DNA from: Agelaius tricolor
Taxonomy: Eukaryota; Chordata; Aves; Passeriformes; Icteridae
Direction of reading: 5' to 3'
Assembly: GCA_023055355.1 (NCBI GenBank)
Contig: JALJCS010000034.1
Location: 2,122,001-2,186,000, forward strand
Length of the DNA stretch: 64,000 bases
The notes under the pieces are model-generated. The model was given only the letters and a program-made list of their open reading frames with translations, was not told where the DNA came from and did not search any database. Shown piece after piece: positions 50,246-60,612 of the stretch. The position numbers and the translations under genes are program-made. The stretch's first letter is position 1, and every line of letters starts with the position of its first letter.

Positions 50246-53200
50246 CTTTTTAGACCAGAAGGTGCCTGGTTGTATGTGAATGGCCATAAATTTTTTGCTA
50301 ACTTTTAAATTTATCAACCAGGGGGACCTTGTATGGTGTTTGGGTAGGTATCTGCCAAAACCCAAATTTGTTCACTGTTTGCAAGACAGCAAAGTAAATA
50401 GTTTGCCATGTTGTGCTTCCACTCAGGAGAAATAGGTACCTTGCTGTGGTGGCAGGGAAGCAGTAAGCTGTTTGGAAAGCAAAGCAAAGCCACAGAAAGC
50501 AACCCTACCACAGCAGGGTTGTACTGCCTTCAGAAAACTGAGTTGTGTTCAGGCACACAGTCTCACATACAGTTATTAATATCCCTGGTCACTTTTCTAT
50601 TTTTATATAGAGATCATAAGTGTCTGCCAGATAAAACCCTGCATCAGCCCTTGTTTGGAATGAAATAAGATTGATTTCTAGCTGTACCATTCAAAAATGA
50701 TGAAGAAACGTGCTTGAAAGAAAATATTATGGGGAAATCTGCTCTTTAACTAATCCCCCCAGTATGCTTTACCACAATGTGGATGTTGCACATACACTAC
50801 TGCTGTATTGCACTCAGCCCCTGCTACATGTAGTAAAAAGTGGTTCAGTGTGCAAGCTCATAATGGCTACATGCCACAAAAATACATTCCAAATGCACGT
50901 GAAAGGGGGAGTTTTCTGTCACACACACACACTAGTGCTTTTCCAATAATCACTTCTGTATTGAAAGATAAAAGACTAAGAATGATTGTCCTGTTCCTGT
51001 AAGTCCTCTTGCATTATTATTTATAAGTGATTTGTAAAGAATGTAAAACAGGAACACTTTATTTTCAAAAATTTTTTTCCTTTTCCATGCCTATCCTATA
51101 TGAAATAAATTTGTGGTAGAGCTACTTGGCTCATCTTTCTTAGGATCCTGATTCTAGTTTTCTCTGCCTATTCATCAGTTTACAGTGGTCTGTGTGCTGC
51201 TTCCTCAATTGTTCAATGAACCTATTTTTTCCTGGTTAATTTTTTTGTCAAATTCTCAACAACTCTGGAAATTAAAAATTTCATTGGTTTCAGGAAAGCT
51301 ATCACAATTGTCACATATTAGGATTTATTTCTGCTCTTTAAAAAACATCAGGAGCAGAATAAAAAGTAGAATGTTTCAAACTGCATCATGCCTCTAATTC
51401 AGGATCCAGCAAATTCCAGTAAAAATATCACTGTAAGAGAGGGCCAGAGATTATAATTCTTTTTAAAAAGCTCTGAAACTTGCGTAACTTCACAATTTTG
51501 AGAACTGCGTTTGCTATTTTTAGTCTTTTATCTAGTACAAGTGTGTTACAGATCTCTACCAGTGTATGGTCTTACAGTCTTTAAGCTGAGTATTTTGCCA
51601 AGGCTGAGATATTATTTGTCCAGCAGCTGTTCTTGTAACAACTATTTTTATGGCCTCAGAGGTTTCAATTTTATGCATCAATATGACATCATTTATCTTT
51701 TTTTTTGCTGTTCAAGTTTCCATGTTTAATACTGTTCTAGCTGTTAATATCCTACCCTAAAGGCACAGAAATTTAATCCATAATTGTGTTCTCATTCCCT
51801 GTTGGGGATTTGTTGCTATGATAAAAATATCACAAATAATATTTACAAGGAGTGCCTAACAGCAAATGTATAGATCAGGACACATTTTGTTAAACAAACT
51901 TGAGTTTTGGCTCTATTTTATGTGTTTTATTAATGCCCTTTACATTTTTAATATCTTTTTATTCTCACTGTTTATTTATCTGTGAGAACTTATTCTGAAA
52001 GGCCTTTTAACTAATTATTACATATTGCATCCTGAAGGGTGTCATTTGGGGATAAATGGTCACATCTAACCATCTGTGCCTTACAAATGAGTTTTTTGCT
52101 CTACTTTTTCTTTGCTGTGTATTTGAGCTAAATTATTTTTGTCACTAGCAAAATTCAGGGGGTCTCTGGGTCAATTGTGTCTGGCAAGCTAACCTAGCAT
52201 TAATATTATATATCCTTGCATCAAGAAAACATTAAGTTGATCTTTCACAATTTGAGGAGTGATTGATACCTTGAAAAAACTGACATTGCATGGAAGGATG
52301 AAAAGAGAAGGAAGCATAAATTAGCTTTCTTTCCTGACTAGATTTTGCCACCTGGCAAATATAAGGTCTATAGCCAAGTACAGGGCACATCTTCACATGG
52401 CAATAGTCGGAGCTCTGGGCCTCAAGCACACTTGGCAAAAGAAAGTAAAGGTCAAAAGAAAATATTTAACTTCTTACATTTTATCTTCTGATGTTTAATG
52501 TATTGAGTGGAATAGCAATGACTCTGTGACCTTTCAGTAAAGTTTTCCAACAGGCATTACAAACTTTACTCTCTAGCATAAATGCCAATTACCAGGAACA
52601 TACAGGAGAAAGGACTGCCAAAGCAAATCAACAACTACTTGAGCAAACAAAGAACATATAAATTCAAAATGTTATATAAACTGAGTCTCCTGCCATGATG
52701 ATTACTGAGAAAACTCTTTTGAAGGCTAACATTTCCCTGATACAAGCAGAATAAGCCATGTAGGATAGTACTCCACAAGAATGTCACCACTATACAACAG
52801 AAGTTCTTGGTGGGAGAGAGGTGAAAGGAAAGTAACCAAACAGGAATCATATTTAAAGAATACCCAGTTTTATTGCTGAGAAAAAGTGCTTTAGCCAGCC
52901 TAACTCTAGCTAAATTCAAAACTTTTAAGGAAGCACTTCATGTCATAAAAGCTTAAACATTTAACAAAGCAAGGCATGGTTTGGCTCTCAGCCAGACCAT
53001 CATTCAGCCATGTGATTCAGTTTATGACCTAGTAATTCCATTGGCTTCCTTTCTGGTTCAGTAAGTGAAAGCCAGACAGAAGCATGAAAAGCTCATTCTT
53101 TACATTGAAACCTTGAGGAGGAGAGCTGCTGATAACACCGGGCAGAGCTTGAGGGCAGATTTCCTTATCAGTGCCAAGAGTGATAGGGAGAAGAGGAACT

Positions 53201-56200
53201 ACAACAGATTCAGGCACCACGGTAGTGTGGAAGCAACTCTTTAATAGTTGCAGCATCAAATGGTATTCAGAAGTTATCAGAGATGTAAAATAAGGGGGTT
53301 TTGGCAGTGGTTTTGAGGGCTGTACGTATAGGTAGCATCTGCAACAGAGTTTCTTATTGTCTCAGAGAACATTAATGTGGTTCTCTGTTTTTATAAATTT
53401 GAATAATTACATTCTGACGCTAATTCAAATTCAGGGCTTTTTTTCTTTGTTTCCCTTTGATTGTTTCCTCTAAGAAGCCTAAACTAACTTAGAGATGAAA
53501 GCAGAGAGATTCTTCAGTGAATCTTCTTCTTTGACTTTCAGCATTTACTCCATGACAAGGCAGTTAGAATATGTCTTTTCTCTAAAACTTACTCATAATC
53601 CATGAAAATTTGATTTCAAAATTACTTATTTAAGGGCTCAATATGGAAACCTCTATCTAGCTCAGAAGTACTGCTTTATTTATGGGTTCCATTCCTCTTG
53701 AAGTCACTTCCACTAGTTTATGAAACCTTTACTCTCCATTACTCTCCATGGCTCCGCCCCTGGGGAAAAAAATCAGCAAAGAATGTTCTTTTGGTACAGG
53801 ACTAGAGAAAAAAGCTCATTTTCTTCTCAGTCTTATGGACTCTGACATTCTGTATGCTTCTGAGCAGAGAGAAGGAGCTCCAGTGTTATGCACAATACAA
53901 AACCTCAAATAGATGCATCGCTCTAGCTCTGCAGTTACTTGGTACTTTGTCCCCTTGAAGATAATTGCACTAGAGCAAGAGGACAGAATAATTCATTAGT
54001 GGAGCCAACAAGCCGAGGACAGCAGAGCAAGAGCCACCGGGTGAGATTTTGTTGGGGGAGGAGGCAGACTTCACTGAAGGAGGCTCTAATTACTGTGGCA
54101 AAAGAAACACAGAAGAAGAATTGATGCAACAATGCAGATGAGTGGGTGTAAAACTCAGCTCTACATGATGCAAACAGCACTTGAATACAGGTCTAAAAAG
54201 ACCCCTGCTTTATGCATGAGACGTTTCTTAATAAAATGCCAAAGGACTGGAAGGAGCTGGAGGTGATGGTAAGATTTTAGAGGGAAATTTGCAGCAGTAA
54301 CAGAGAAAAGAAGATTTAAAGTACTTTGCTGCACAGGAAGCCAGAGAGAAAATGCTGAGGACACATATTTTTAGAACAGGGGAGAAGAAGAGACCGACTA
54401 AAATAATAATAATGAGTAATGTGCAAGAAGTCTATTGTACTACAGAATGAAATGAGAAATGGGAAAAATAGATTGTTATGAGAGAGAGGTGTTTGAGAAG
54501 GCTGATTTGCTCATGGGAACAAGGAAAGGGGGCTGATCAAGGAAAAAACTATGCTAGAAGTCAAGAAGTTAAAGAAAATTCGAGAATAATCAACAATTAA
54601 GAAGGTTAGACTTCAGGGCTGTAGGGTTTTTTATAGGGTGAGAGTTTTTGCAAATGGTGAAAGACTCTCAGGACATTTCAAGATTTTGAAAGAAGTGCAC
54701 ATCAAGTTCTGGCAGGGAAACATATTGAGGTCTGAGCCACCAGTTCTGAAGGAAACACTGGCAGTAGTTCCCTTTTTCCCACAGAAACTGAAAACAGTAT
54801 CACCAGTTTCTAAATCCCTCATAAGATCTGAGTGCAGTGTATGCTTCCGGTCATTTGTTTTCAAGAACAAGGAAGCAGATGAGGAATAAAGATATAAATA
54901 AAGAATAAAAATACAGTTCAAAATAAGGAGAAAAAAGAGAAGGCCTTTGCCAATAGAACCAAATGGCATAGCCTGGAAAGAAATTTTCTTGTTTATGAAT
55001 ATCTTATCTCAAGGATTCAAGGAGACATTTATAAGAAAATATTAATAAAAAAGTTCAGGTATATGGTATTTTTGGAAGAGCATATATTCACTTCCAAAGG
55101 CTTTAATCTTTAGAGTAGCAAGTAATCAGGACACAAGCTACAAGCTACCAGAGATATAACAAACACAGAGAGTAATTAGTTAATGATTACACAGAGTAAG
55201 AAATCAAACCCAGACGTTATCCAAAGAAAATTTTTATATTATAACATTATGTGTTCAAGGTAGGAGAATTATTTGTAAAAGCTTCTAAGCCAGCTTGCAA
55301 TGCTTCTGTTGTTGAATAATAGTTTGGGTGAAAGAATTAAGAAATTCAAGTAGAAAATGGGCCTGCATTGGGTCTGCAAAAGAGTGTGCTGGGGGATGTA
55401 GCTGACATTGAAACCTCTTTATGAACAAACTTTATAATATGCATGTAGTACATTTTTCACATATTTATCATCAGTACAAGATTTCTATTACTTCTAAAAT
55501 CTAAGCATTTCTTTTACTCTAACAATTATAATTTATCATAATAAAGGTTACCTACAATATTTAGGAAAAACAAAGATGCAGACATTCAATCATTAAGAAG
55601 TGTCATTAGAGTAAACAATTATTTAAAATAGGAAACAAATGACAAACTAATGATAACCCTGGTCCGTTATTCACTAGATATCATAATATATTATTTCTTC
55701 ATCATGAAACTTTGTGCTGCAGCATAAATTTGACAATTCCTTTGGACTGGGCCTCCCTCTCAAATCAAATTTTAAGGCCCCGTAACACTAATTATAAATT
55801 AAAAAGCTGGTTTGTGCTTATGGACCCATCATAAGTCTTTTGTAATTTGTTGACACCTCATCTCATTTCATAAAAACCAGCTTGTAGAATGATAAAAATG
55901 TTCAGCTATTGTAAAATATTTCTAGTATACTTTAAATTATTTTCTTAAAACTTGGAGTTAAAACATGTTTTCTTCAGCTGTATCCACCAATCAGGTTTAA
56001 AATTTCTTTAAATACACTTGGAGTTTCCCCATAAGGCTACTTCTGACTTCACTTAAATAATAATAGTAAAAAATACCCCAAACCCAACCAAAGTAGGGTA
56101 TTTTCTAAGGATTAGCATATCAAATGAAAGAAGGTAGTATGCAGATTTAACGAAAGCAAATGAACAAAATCCAAACCCAGAAGAAATAACATAGCAATTT

Positions 56201-58219
56201 CAAATCAATGCTAACTGTGAAAAGGATAAAGCTTTTCTATCATGCTATAGCAAAGTGATTTAGCTCTTTTGACCATGTCCATACAGTTAATAATTATTTT
56301 CCTTTTTTTATCCCGTACATTTGAAAAATATATGTGTGTAAGTACTTAATATTTTGCTTTAGTACTCATATTTTCAATTTCCATTTGTTGTGTAAGTAGG
56401 GACAGGTTTAGCCTTGCTTGTAGACCTACTTTGCTGACCATGACACGGCATCCTCCACATGGAAGTTGCTCAGAAGATGTAGGAGATGTTACCTGCTCTG
56501 TCCTTACTGCAATCTAGATTGTCCAGTATCATTCATTGACATGGCTTTTATTGAACAGGTTTTGGACAAGCAAAGGGGATTAAAGGGACTGAAACTGCAT
56601 CCCATTATTGAATGTGGACATTTATGTAGGATTAGGTAACTATGTTATTTCAGCTCTATCTTTGGGAATTGGGAACAAAATAATTGCAATGTATTTGAAG
56701 CGTTTTCTATTTAAGAGAGTAGCAAATATTTGTTAGAAATACTTTGGGGAAGTCGCATGATCATTACTCTCCTGGCTCTGCTTTATTAAAGTAGCTTTCA
56801 GTGAGTGAGCTGCAATCCTGATAGTGCATGCACTGACCTCCCATTTGGATGTTTTTACTCCTGCACAGCTCTCCTTTTATTATGTTTTCTGGTCCATTTA
56901 AAAATATTTACTTAGGAGTTTGCAGGTAAAGGAACGTCATTTGAGTAGTTATAGAGTATTGCATGTTGGATAAGGAATTAAAACTTGGGTCAAAACCACT
57001 GCACTGCAGCAGATAATTAACCTAAGTCTGTGAGGGAACTTTATCAGCTAAATTGAAGGGTTTGTGACTTTGGAACAAAGGTTACTGGGCTGTGCACAGA
57101 GAAATGTTTGTTGATGGACAATGCACAGCTTTTCACAGCTTCTCCTTATTTCCAGTTGCTAAACTCCACTGAGGAAATTCTTAAATGCATCACTGCCCAC
57201 TATTAGACACCTATAAACTGTGTAAAGAAATGTAAGTACGTACTATATCTAAATATTTTATTTAACATGTGTACACATAACTGTAGTATTTGATGCATTC
57301 AATGTAGAGCCTCACATATATGCAGCCACAGTATTGGAGTTAAGGTTGTAGGGAATTAATTGAATTTGGGTAAGAAATGGTAGCCAGGGGAGAGGTGGAA
57401 AACAAAAGTTCTTTAATATTGACTCTGTGTTTAATTGCAGCCTACAGTATGAATTGATAAATAAATAGGGAGCCCAGGATGAGTTCAGGTTTTCACAGTG
57501 TGCCTTCAGCATCTGGTTTTCTACCAGCTGTCTGGTAAAGTGATTATGTATTTCTCCAAGCTACAAATCAGTTGGTCTTTCCAGCTACACACAACAGGGT
57601 TTTGTCTTTATTGGAAGTCTTGGAAAATTGGTTAATTAAGTCAGTAATAAAGCAAAATTCTGTGGAATCAAATGGTGACAAGGTATCACTTTGGTTGTGT
57701 CTTCCAGAAAACACACCTGAAAAGTATTTGTCTGCAGTATCTGCTTCTGAACAGCCACTGCTTTTGCCTTTTAAAGAATGAAATGGGACTAATCATCTTC
57801 TTCCTATGGTAAATACAAACCTAATGCAAATCAGACAGTAACCACAAATTATTTATTTTTACTATCACAGCTGTTACTTGTCTCCAGTCACTTCAGAGAG
57901 TGGATTTGGAATTTTATTTTAACACTTTAAAAGAATTTTAGGTATTTTACATCAGGTAATTGAACCTTTTTCTTGCATTATGTTCTATAAATCTGGCCTT
58001 CTAAAAAACCCACATTGTTTATACTGTGTGTGACATGAGAAACTGTACTTATGTATCTGTGTGATTTTATAATTTTTCATATACGCTTGCTTGCCCCAAA
58101 CATTTGCCATATGTATTTACATGTAAACACTGTATCTCTAATATCTTAAAATGCTGAGTCTTCTTTTTTTTCATCGTGAATGTTGTAGATCCCTCCTGTT
58201 TAGCCTAGTGGTCACTGAG
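50246..58219. other. Probable IL15 upstream intron or intergenic sequence
   Basis: AT-rich and without recognised mobile elements. It holds the weak leader-exon candidate at 50871-50998 and a repeat-free stretch at about 55670-56010 that looks like conserved non-coding DNA. Other open frames are short and unsupported. Confidence 0.5.
50871..50998 (+). other. Weak candidate for the IL15 leader exon
   Basis: An ATG at 50871 (with another in frame at 50982) opens a frame that reaches a gtaagt donor at 50999 with two bases of a split codon left over. It ends in a hydrophobic MIVLF. Joined in phase to an acceptor at 58220, it would give a hydrophobic run into FFCSSAYVPKTEA, aligning with human VFILGCFSAGLPKTEA, and a precursor of 187 residues. 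Against it: the 5' half does not resemble the human leader, no clear acceptor precedes the ATG, and the 58220 acceptor is weaker than the one at 58235. A chance arrangement is quite possible. Confidence 0.2.
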
Positions 58220-58234
58220 TTTCTTCTGTTCCAG

Positions 58235-58316
58235 TGCTTATGTACCAAAGACAGAAGCAGGTCGTTGCAAGTGGGAAGAAGTTCTGCAAGATTTGCAAAC
58301 GATCAAGACGTCCAAA
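58235..58316 (+). CDS. IL15: IL15 exon: leader/mature junction and helix A
   Basis: This exon encodes 27 codons after one base that completes a split codon, beginning AYVPKTEAGRCKWEEVLQDL. PKTEA is the block that ends the human leader, and the following WEEVLQDL segment is helix A, including the receptor-beta contact Asp. The donor is AAA/gtaagt at 58317. The acceptor chosen here follows a strong pyrimidine run ending in ccag at 58231-58234. Two other AG sites, at 58218-58219 and 58207-58208, would extend the exon in frame with a hydrophobic FFCSS stretch that aligns with human GCFSA; a TAG at 58206-58208 blocks anything longer. The start of this exon is therefore uncertain by 15 or 26 bases. 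Confidence 0.88.
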
Positions 58317-60156
58317 GTAAGTTCATGAAACAGTCAGCATTTCCTATAATCATAGAAGAAGACTTAATAAAATATTTAGCAGTGCACTCATCTAAGAAGT
58401 GCTAGTGAGAGGGAGAGGGATGGTGTTTGTTAGCCAATGTTTATAATTACAACTCTTATTTCCTTGTAGGATATTGATGTCAGTTTATACACTGCAAACG
58501 CAGATGAGGATGTAAGTAAACTTCACATATAACCATAACTAATGTTTACTATGGTGGCTTCATGGCCTTATTAGAAATTATCCCCTAAAGTAGACTTGTT
58601 CTAAAATCAAATAATTTTCCTTGGAATAAATAGTACTTCTAATCAATGTGCTTATAATAAATTATGCAAGCAGGTATGAATTATCCTTATTTAGTCATCT
58701 GCAACTAAAATCAATGACTTGAAAGGGATCATGGGTGGGGCTTTGATCATCCTGGCCTACAGAAAGGAGTCCCTGTGCATAGCAGAGAGGTTGGAAGTAC
58801 AGGATCTTTAAGGTCCCTTCCAACCCAAACTATTCTGTGATGGTGTGATTCAAAGTCATTTTATCAAGGCAAACAGTGCTAAAATAATTGTGGGATTCAT
58901 TTTTTATTTAAGGGAGCATTACCTACTTCCTCTACTCTCTTGCCCATTCTGAATTCAGGTCTCTGAGTTAAAGTGTTAAAACTACTAAGCATAATATTAA
59001 ATTAATTCCACTATGTTTAGTTATATGCCAGGTTCCTATCCTAATTAATTATTTTCCTATGTTCTTCACTAAGACAATATGTTTCACCCCATCTCAGCAA
59101 ACTGCTTGATCTTTTTGTTCTTAGCTCTCACAGCCCATCTCTGCAAATATTCAAATGTATTTGAATAGTAAGAAAAGATGCCCAGGATGTAAAAACCAGT
59201 CTCTTTGTGGCTGATTTTATCTTAGATTACGTCTCACTTATATCATACTTGTGGTTTAAATTATATAATAAATTATGACCTCCATTTGCTTATTCTTTTT
59301 TAATCGTAAACTATTGCAACTGCATTTTTTTTTCAGGAAGAATGCCAAGAACTTGTAATGAGGTGCTTTTTCTTAGAGACAGAAGTGATATTTCAAGAAT
59401 GCCGTATCAAAAATTGTAGTAAAACACAGGATGTGTGGAACATATGGAAAAATGGAAATGACAGCTTCAAAAAAAATAAGGTAAGCAACACCAATGGTGT
59501 GTGGAAAAAAGGCAAATCCAAATGTTTATTGGATAGCAGAAATTCTTCTTTTGTTACAGAAACTGTGAGATGAAAAGTAATGAGATTATGACCTGTACTC
59601 ATAATAATGAAAAATCAGTTGTTTGTAGAAAAAGACTTTCAGGATTCCTATCAAAGCAAATACTTTTGTACATGCTTACATGTGGTAGGGTGTTGAATGT
59701 GTGTGTATAAAGGACAGTTTGCACTTCAGTACCTGCAGTCAGATATGTTAGACACAGGCAGAAAAGTATCCTAATTTTCAGAGGGACAATCATTTGCATT
59801 TTTCACTGAAGTGATCTACCTCTCCCAGACAATCCTGTTCAAAAAGCCAAGAAATGCACAGACCATGGAAGGCTCCACTTATATTTTCCATACCTATTAC
59901 CTTCAGTGGAATTATTCCCCTAAACAGGGCAAAAAACCTAATTCTCTATCAGAATGAACGGATTGGTATCCTGCTTTACTATTGCTTTCTTTTTTTTTTT
60001 CAGTTGGCTTCCACAAAATCAGAGAAATGCAAAGAATGTGAAGAATATGAAGAAAAAAATTTTACAGAATTTGTACAAAATTTTGAAAAGGTTATACAAA
60101 GGGATTGCAAACACTGGTCAAAAAGACATAAGGTGGGACACAAGATTCTTACATGA
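58235..60156 (+). CDS. IL15: Interleukin-15, four 3' coding exons (5' leader exon not included)
   Basis: IL-15 is a secreted four-helix-bundle cytokine of the IL-2 family. It is trans-presented on IL-15R-alpha to the IL-2R-beta/common-gamma receptor and supports NK and memory T cells. Four exons splice as 58235-58316, 58470-58511, 59337-59480 and 60004-60156, all with GT/AG ends and compatible phases, giving 139 residues and a stop. Recognisable blocks are VPKTEA at the leader/mature junction, DIDVSLYTAN in the A-B region, MRCFFLE at helix B/C, and CKECEEYEEKNFTEF in the last helix. The four cysteines of the two human disulfides are present (EEC, MRC, EKC, KEC), plus four extra ones. The Asp and Gln equivalent to human D8 (IL-2R-beta contact) and Q108 (gamma-c contact) are kept at 58290-58292 and 60097-60099. 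N-glycosylation sequons are NCS, NDS and NFT. The C-terminus runs about a dozen residues beyond the human one. The initiator and most of the leader lie upstream and were not firmly located. Confidence 0.93.
58470..58511 (+). CDS. IL15: IL15 exon: short A-B segment
   Basis: This 42-base exon encodes 14 residues, DIDVSLYTANADED, phase 0 at both ends. It matches the human IL-15 block that contains HIDATLYTESDV. The acceptor is ttccttgtag before 58470 and the donor is gtaagt from 58512. The preceding intron is only 153 bp. The exon is shorter than its human counterpart because the bird protein lacks the few residues that start the human exon. Short, in-frame and flanked by good splice sites, it is too small to be found by an open-frame scan. 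Confidence 0.9.
58745..58850 (+). mobile_element. CR1 LINE 3'-end relic inside an IL15 intron
   Basis: The sequence ggatctttaaggtcccttcc followed by aacccaaactattctgtgat is the diagnostic CR1 3' terminus in sense orientation, ending near the ATTCTRTG tail. It lies in the 825-bp intron between IL15 exons at 58470 and 59337. Only the last hundred or so bases survive, which is typical of 5'-truncated CR1 copies. Confidence 0.8.
59337..59480 (+). CDS. IL15: IL15 exon: helices B and C
   Basis: This 144-base exon encodes 48 residues, phase 0 at both ends, between a tttttttttcag acceptor and a gtaagc donor at 59481. The peptide begins EECQELVMRCFFLETEVIF, which matches human HPSCKVTAMKCFLLELQVI and carries two of the four canonical cysteines. 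It continues with two additional cysteines (QEC, KNC) that are absent from human IL-15, plus NCS and NDS glycosylation sequons. The open frame runs on past the donor into the intron as far as 59573, but that extension does not resemble any IL-15 and is read-through of the intron. Confidence 0.92.
60004..60156 (+). CDS. IL15: IL15 last coding exon: helix D and C-terminus
   Basis: The acceptor is a long T run followed by cag at 60001-60003. The exon encodes 50 residues and a TGA at 60154-60156. CKECEEYEEKNFTEFVQNF is the most conserved segment of the family and matches human CKECEELEEKNIKEFLQSF, including the last two canonical cysteines. The Gln needed for common-gamma-chain binding in human IL-15 (Q108) is present in the VIQ motif at 60097-60099. 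Human IL-15 ends soon after this point, whereas here a basic tail (RDCKHWSKRHKVGHKILT) follows with one more cysteine. An AAG/gtggga site at 60133 could act as a weak donor and remove the last seven residues in some transcripts. The frame is open upstream to 59854, but that part is intronic. Confidence 0.93.
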   Translation: MASTKSEKCKECEEYEEKNFTEFVQNFEKVIQRDCKHWSKRHKVGHKILT

Positions 60157-60612
60157 ACGCCCTCAGAGAAATTAGATTATCACCAAAAATAAACCAGAAA
60201 AAAAATTATAATCCTGTTGGCTATCTCTTAATATATCTGTTTCTATTGTGGTTTTCAGGTAAGCTCAATTACTTCTTCTGTCCAAGAACTCAAAGTCAAA
60301 AATTAGAATATTTATTTGAAGACTCTTCTTTGCCTTTTCCCCCTTTTGTACAATGGTAGCATAAGGGCTTTAAAAATTAACTCCAGTTTTCTCACAGAAG
60401 GTAAAGCTGGTGCTTGGTTCTCATAGCCAACAACAACATGTGCTGTTCCTTCATTTGTTACCTCTAACATGACTTTATTCATTACTGTAATGACTACAAC
60501 TCCTTTATTGATTACCAAAGATTTCAATTGAGATGTCAGCCAAAGCAGTGTTAATTTAATTCTCTGAATAAAGTAAGTGACCAAGTCTCTTGCACTCTAA
60601 AAAAAAAATAAA
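60157..60612 (+). other. IL15: Probable IL15 3' UTR with candidate poly(A) signals
   Basis: Directly after the IL15 stop the sequence is non-coding on the + strand and AT-rich. AATAAA hexamers occur at 60188-60193, 60567-60572 and 60607-60612, and another lies at 61188-61193. The first is only about 30 bases past the stop, so one of the later two is more likely for a cytokine mRNA of usual length. The true cleavage site cannot be decided from sequence alone, so the end given here is approximate. Confidence 0.5.
60309..60317 (+). promoter_or_regulatory. AU-rich element nonamer in the IL15 3' UTR
   Basis: TATTTATTT lies about 150 bases after the IL15 stop. It has overlapping ATTTA cores close to the UUAUUUAWW nonamer that destabilises many cytokine mRNAs through TTP and AUF1-type proteins. 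A single copy in an AT-rich context can occur by chance, so a function in turnover of this mRNA is an inference. Confidence 0.35.

Noticed and set aside
54638..54889. Frame with VSKSLIRSECSVC, vaguely like the human IL-15 leader ISKPHLRSISIQC
   Set aside because: Only a handful of matching residues, no hydrophobic core as in the leader, and no donor site near its end.
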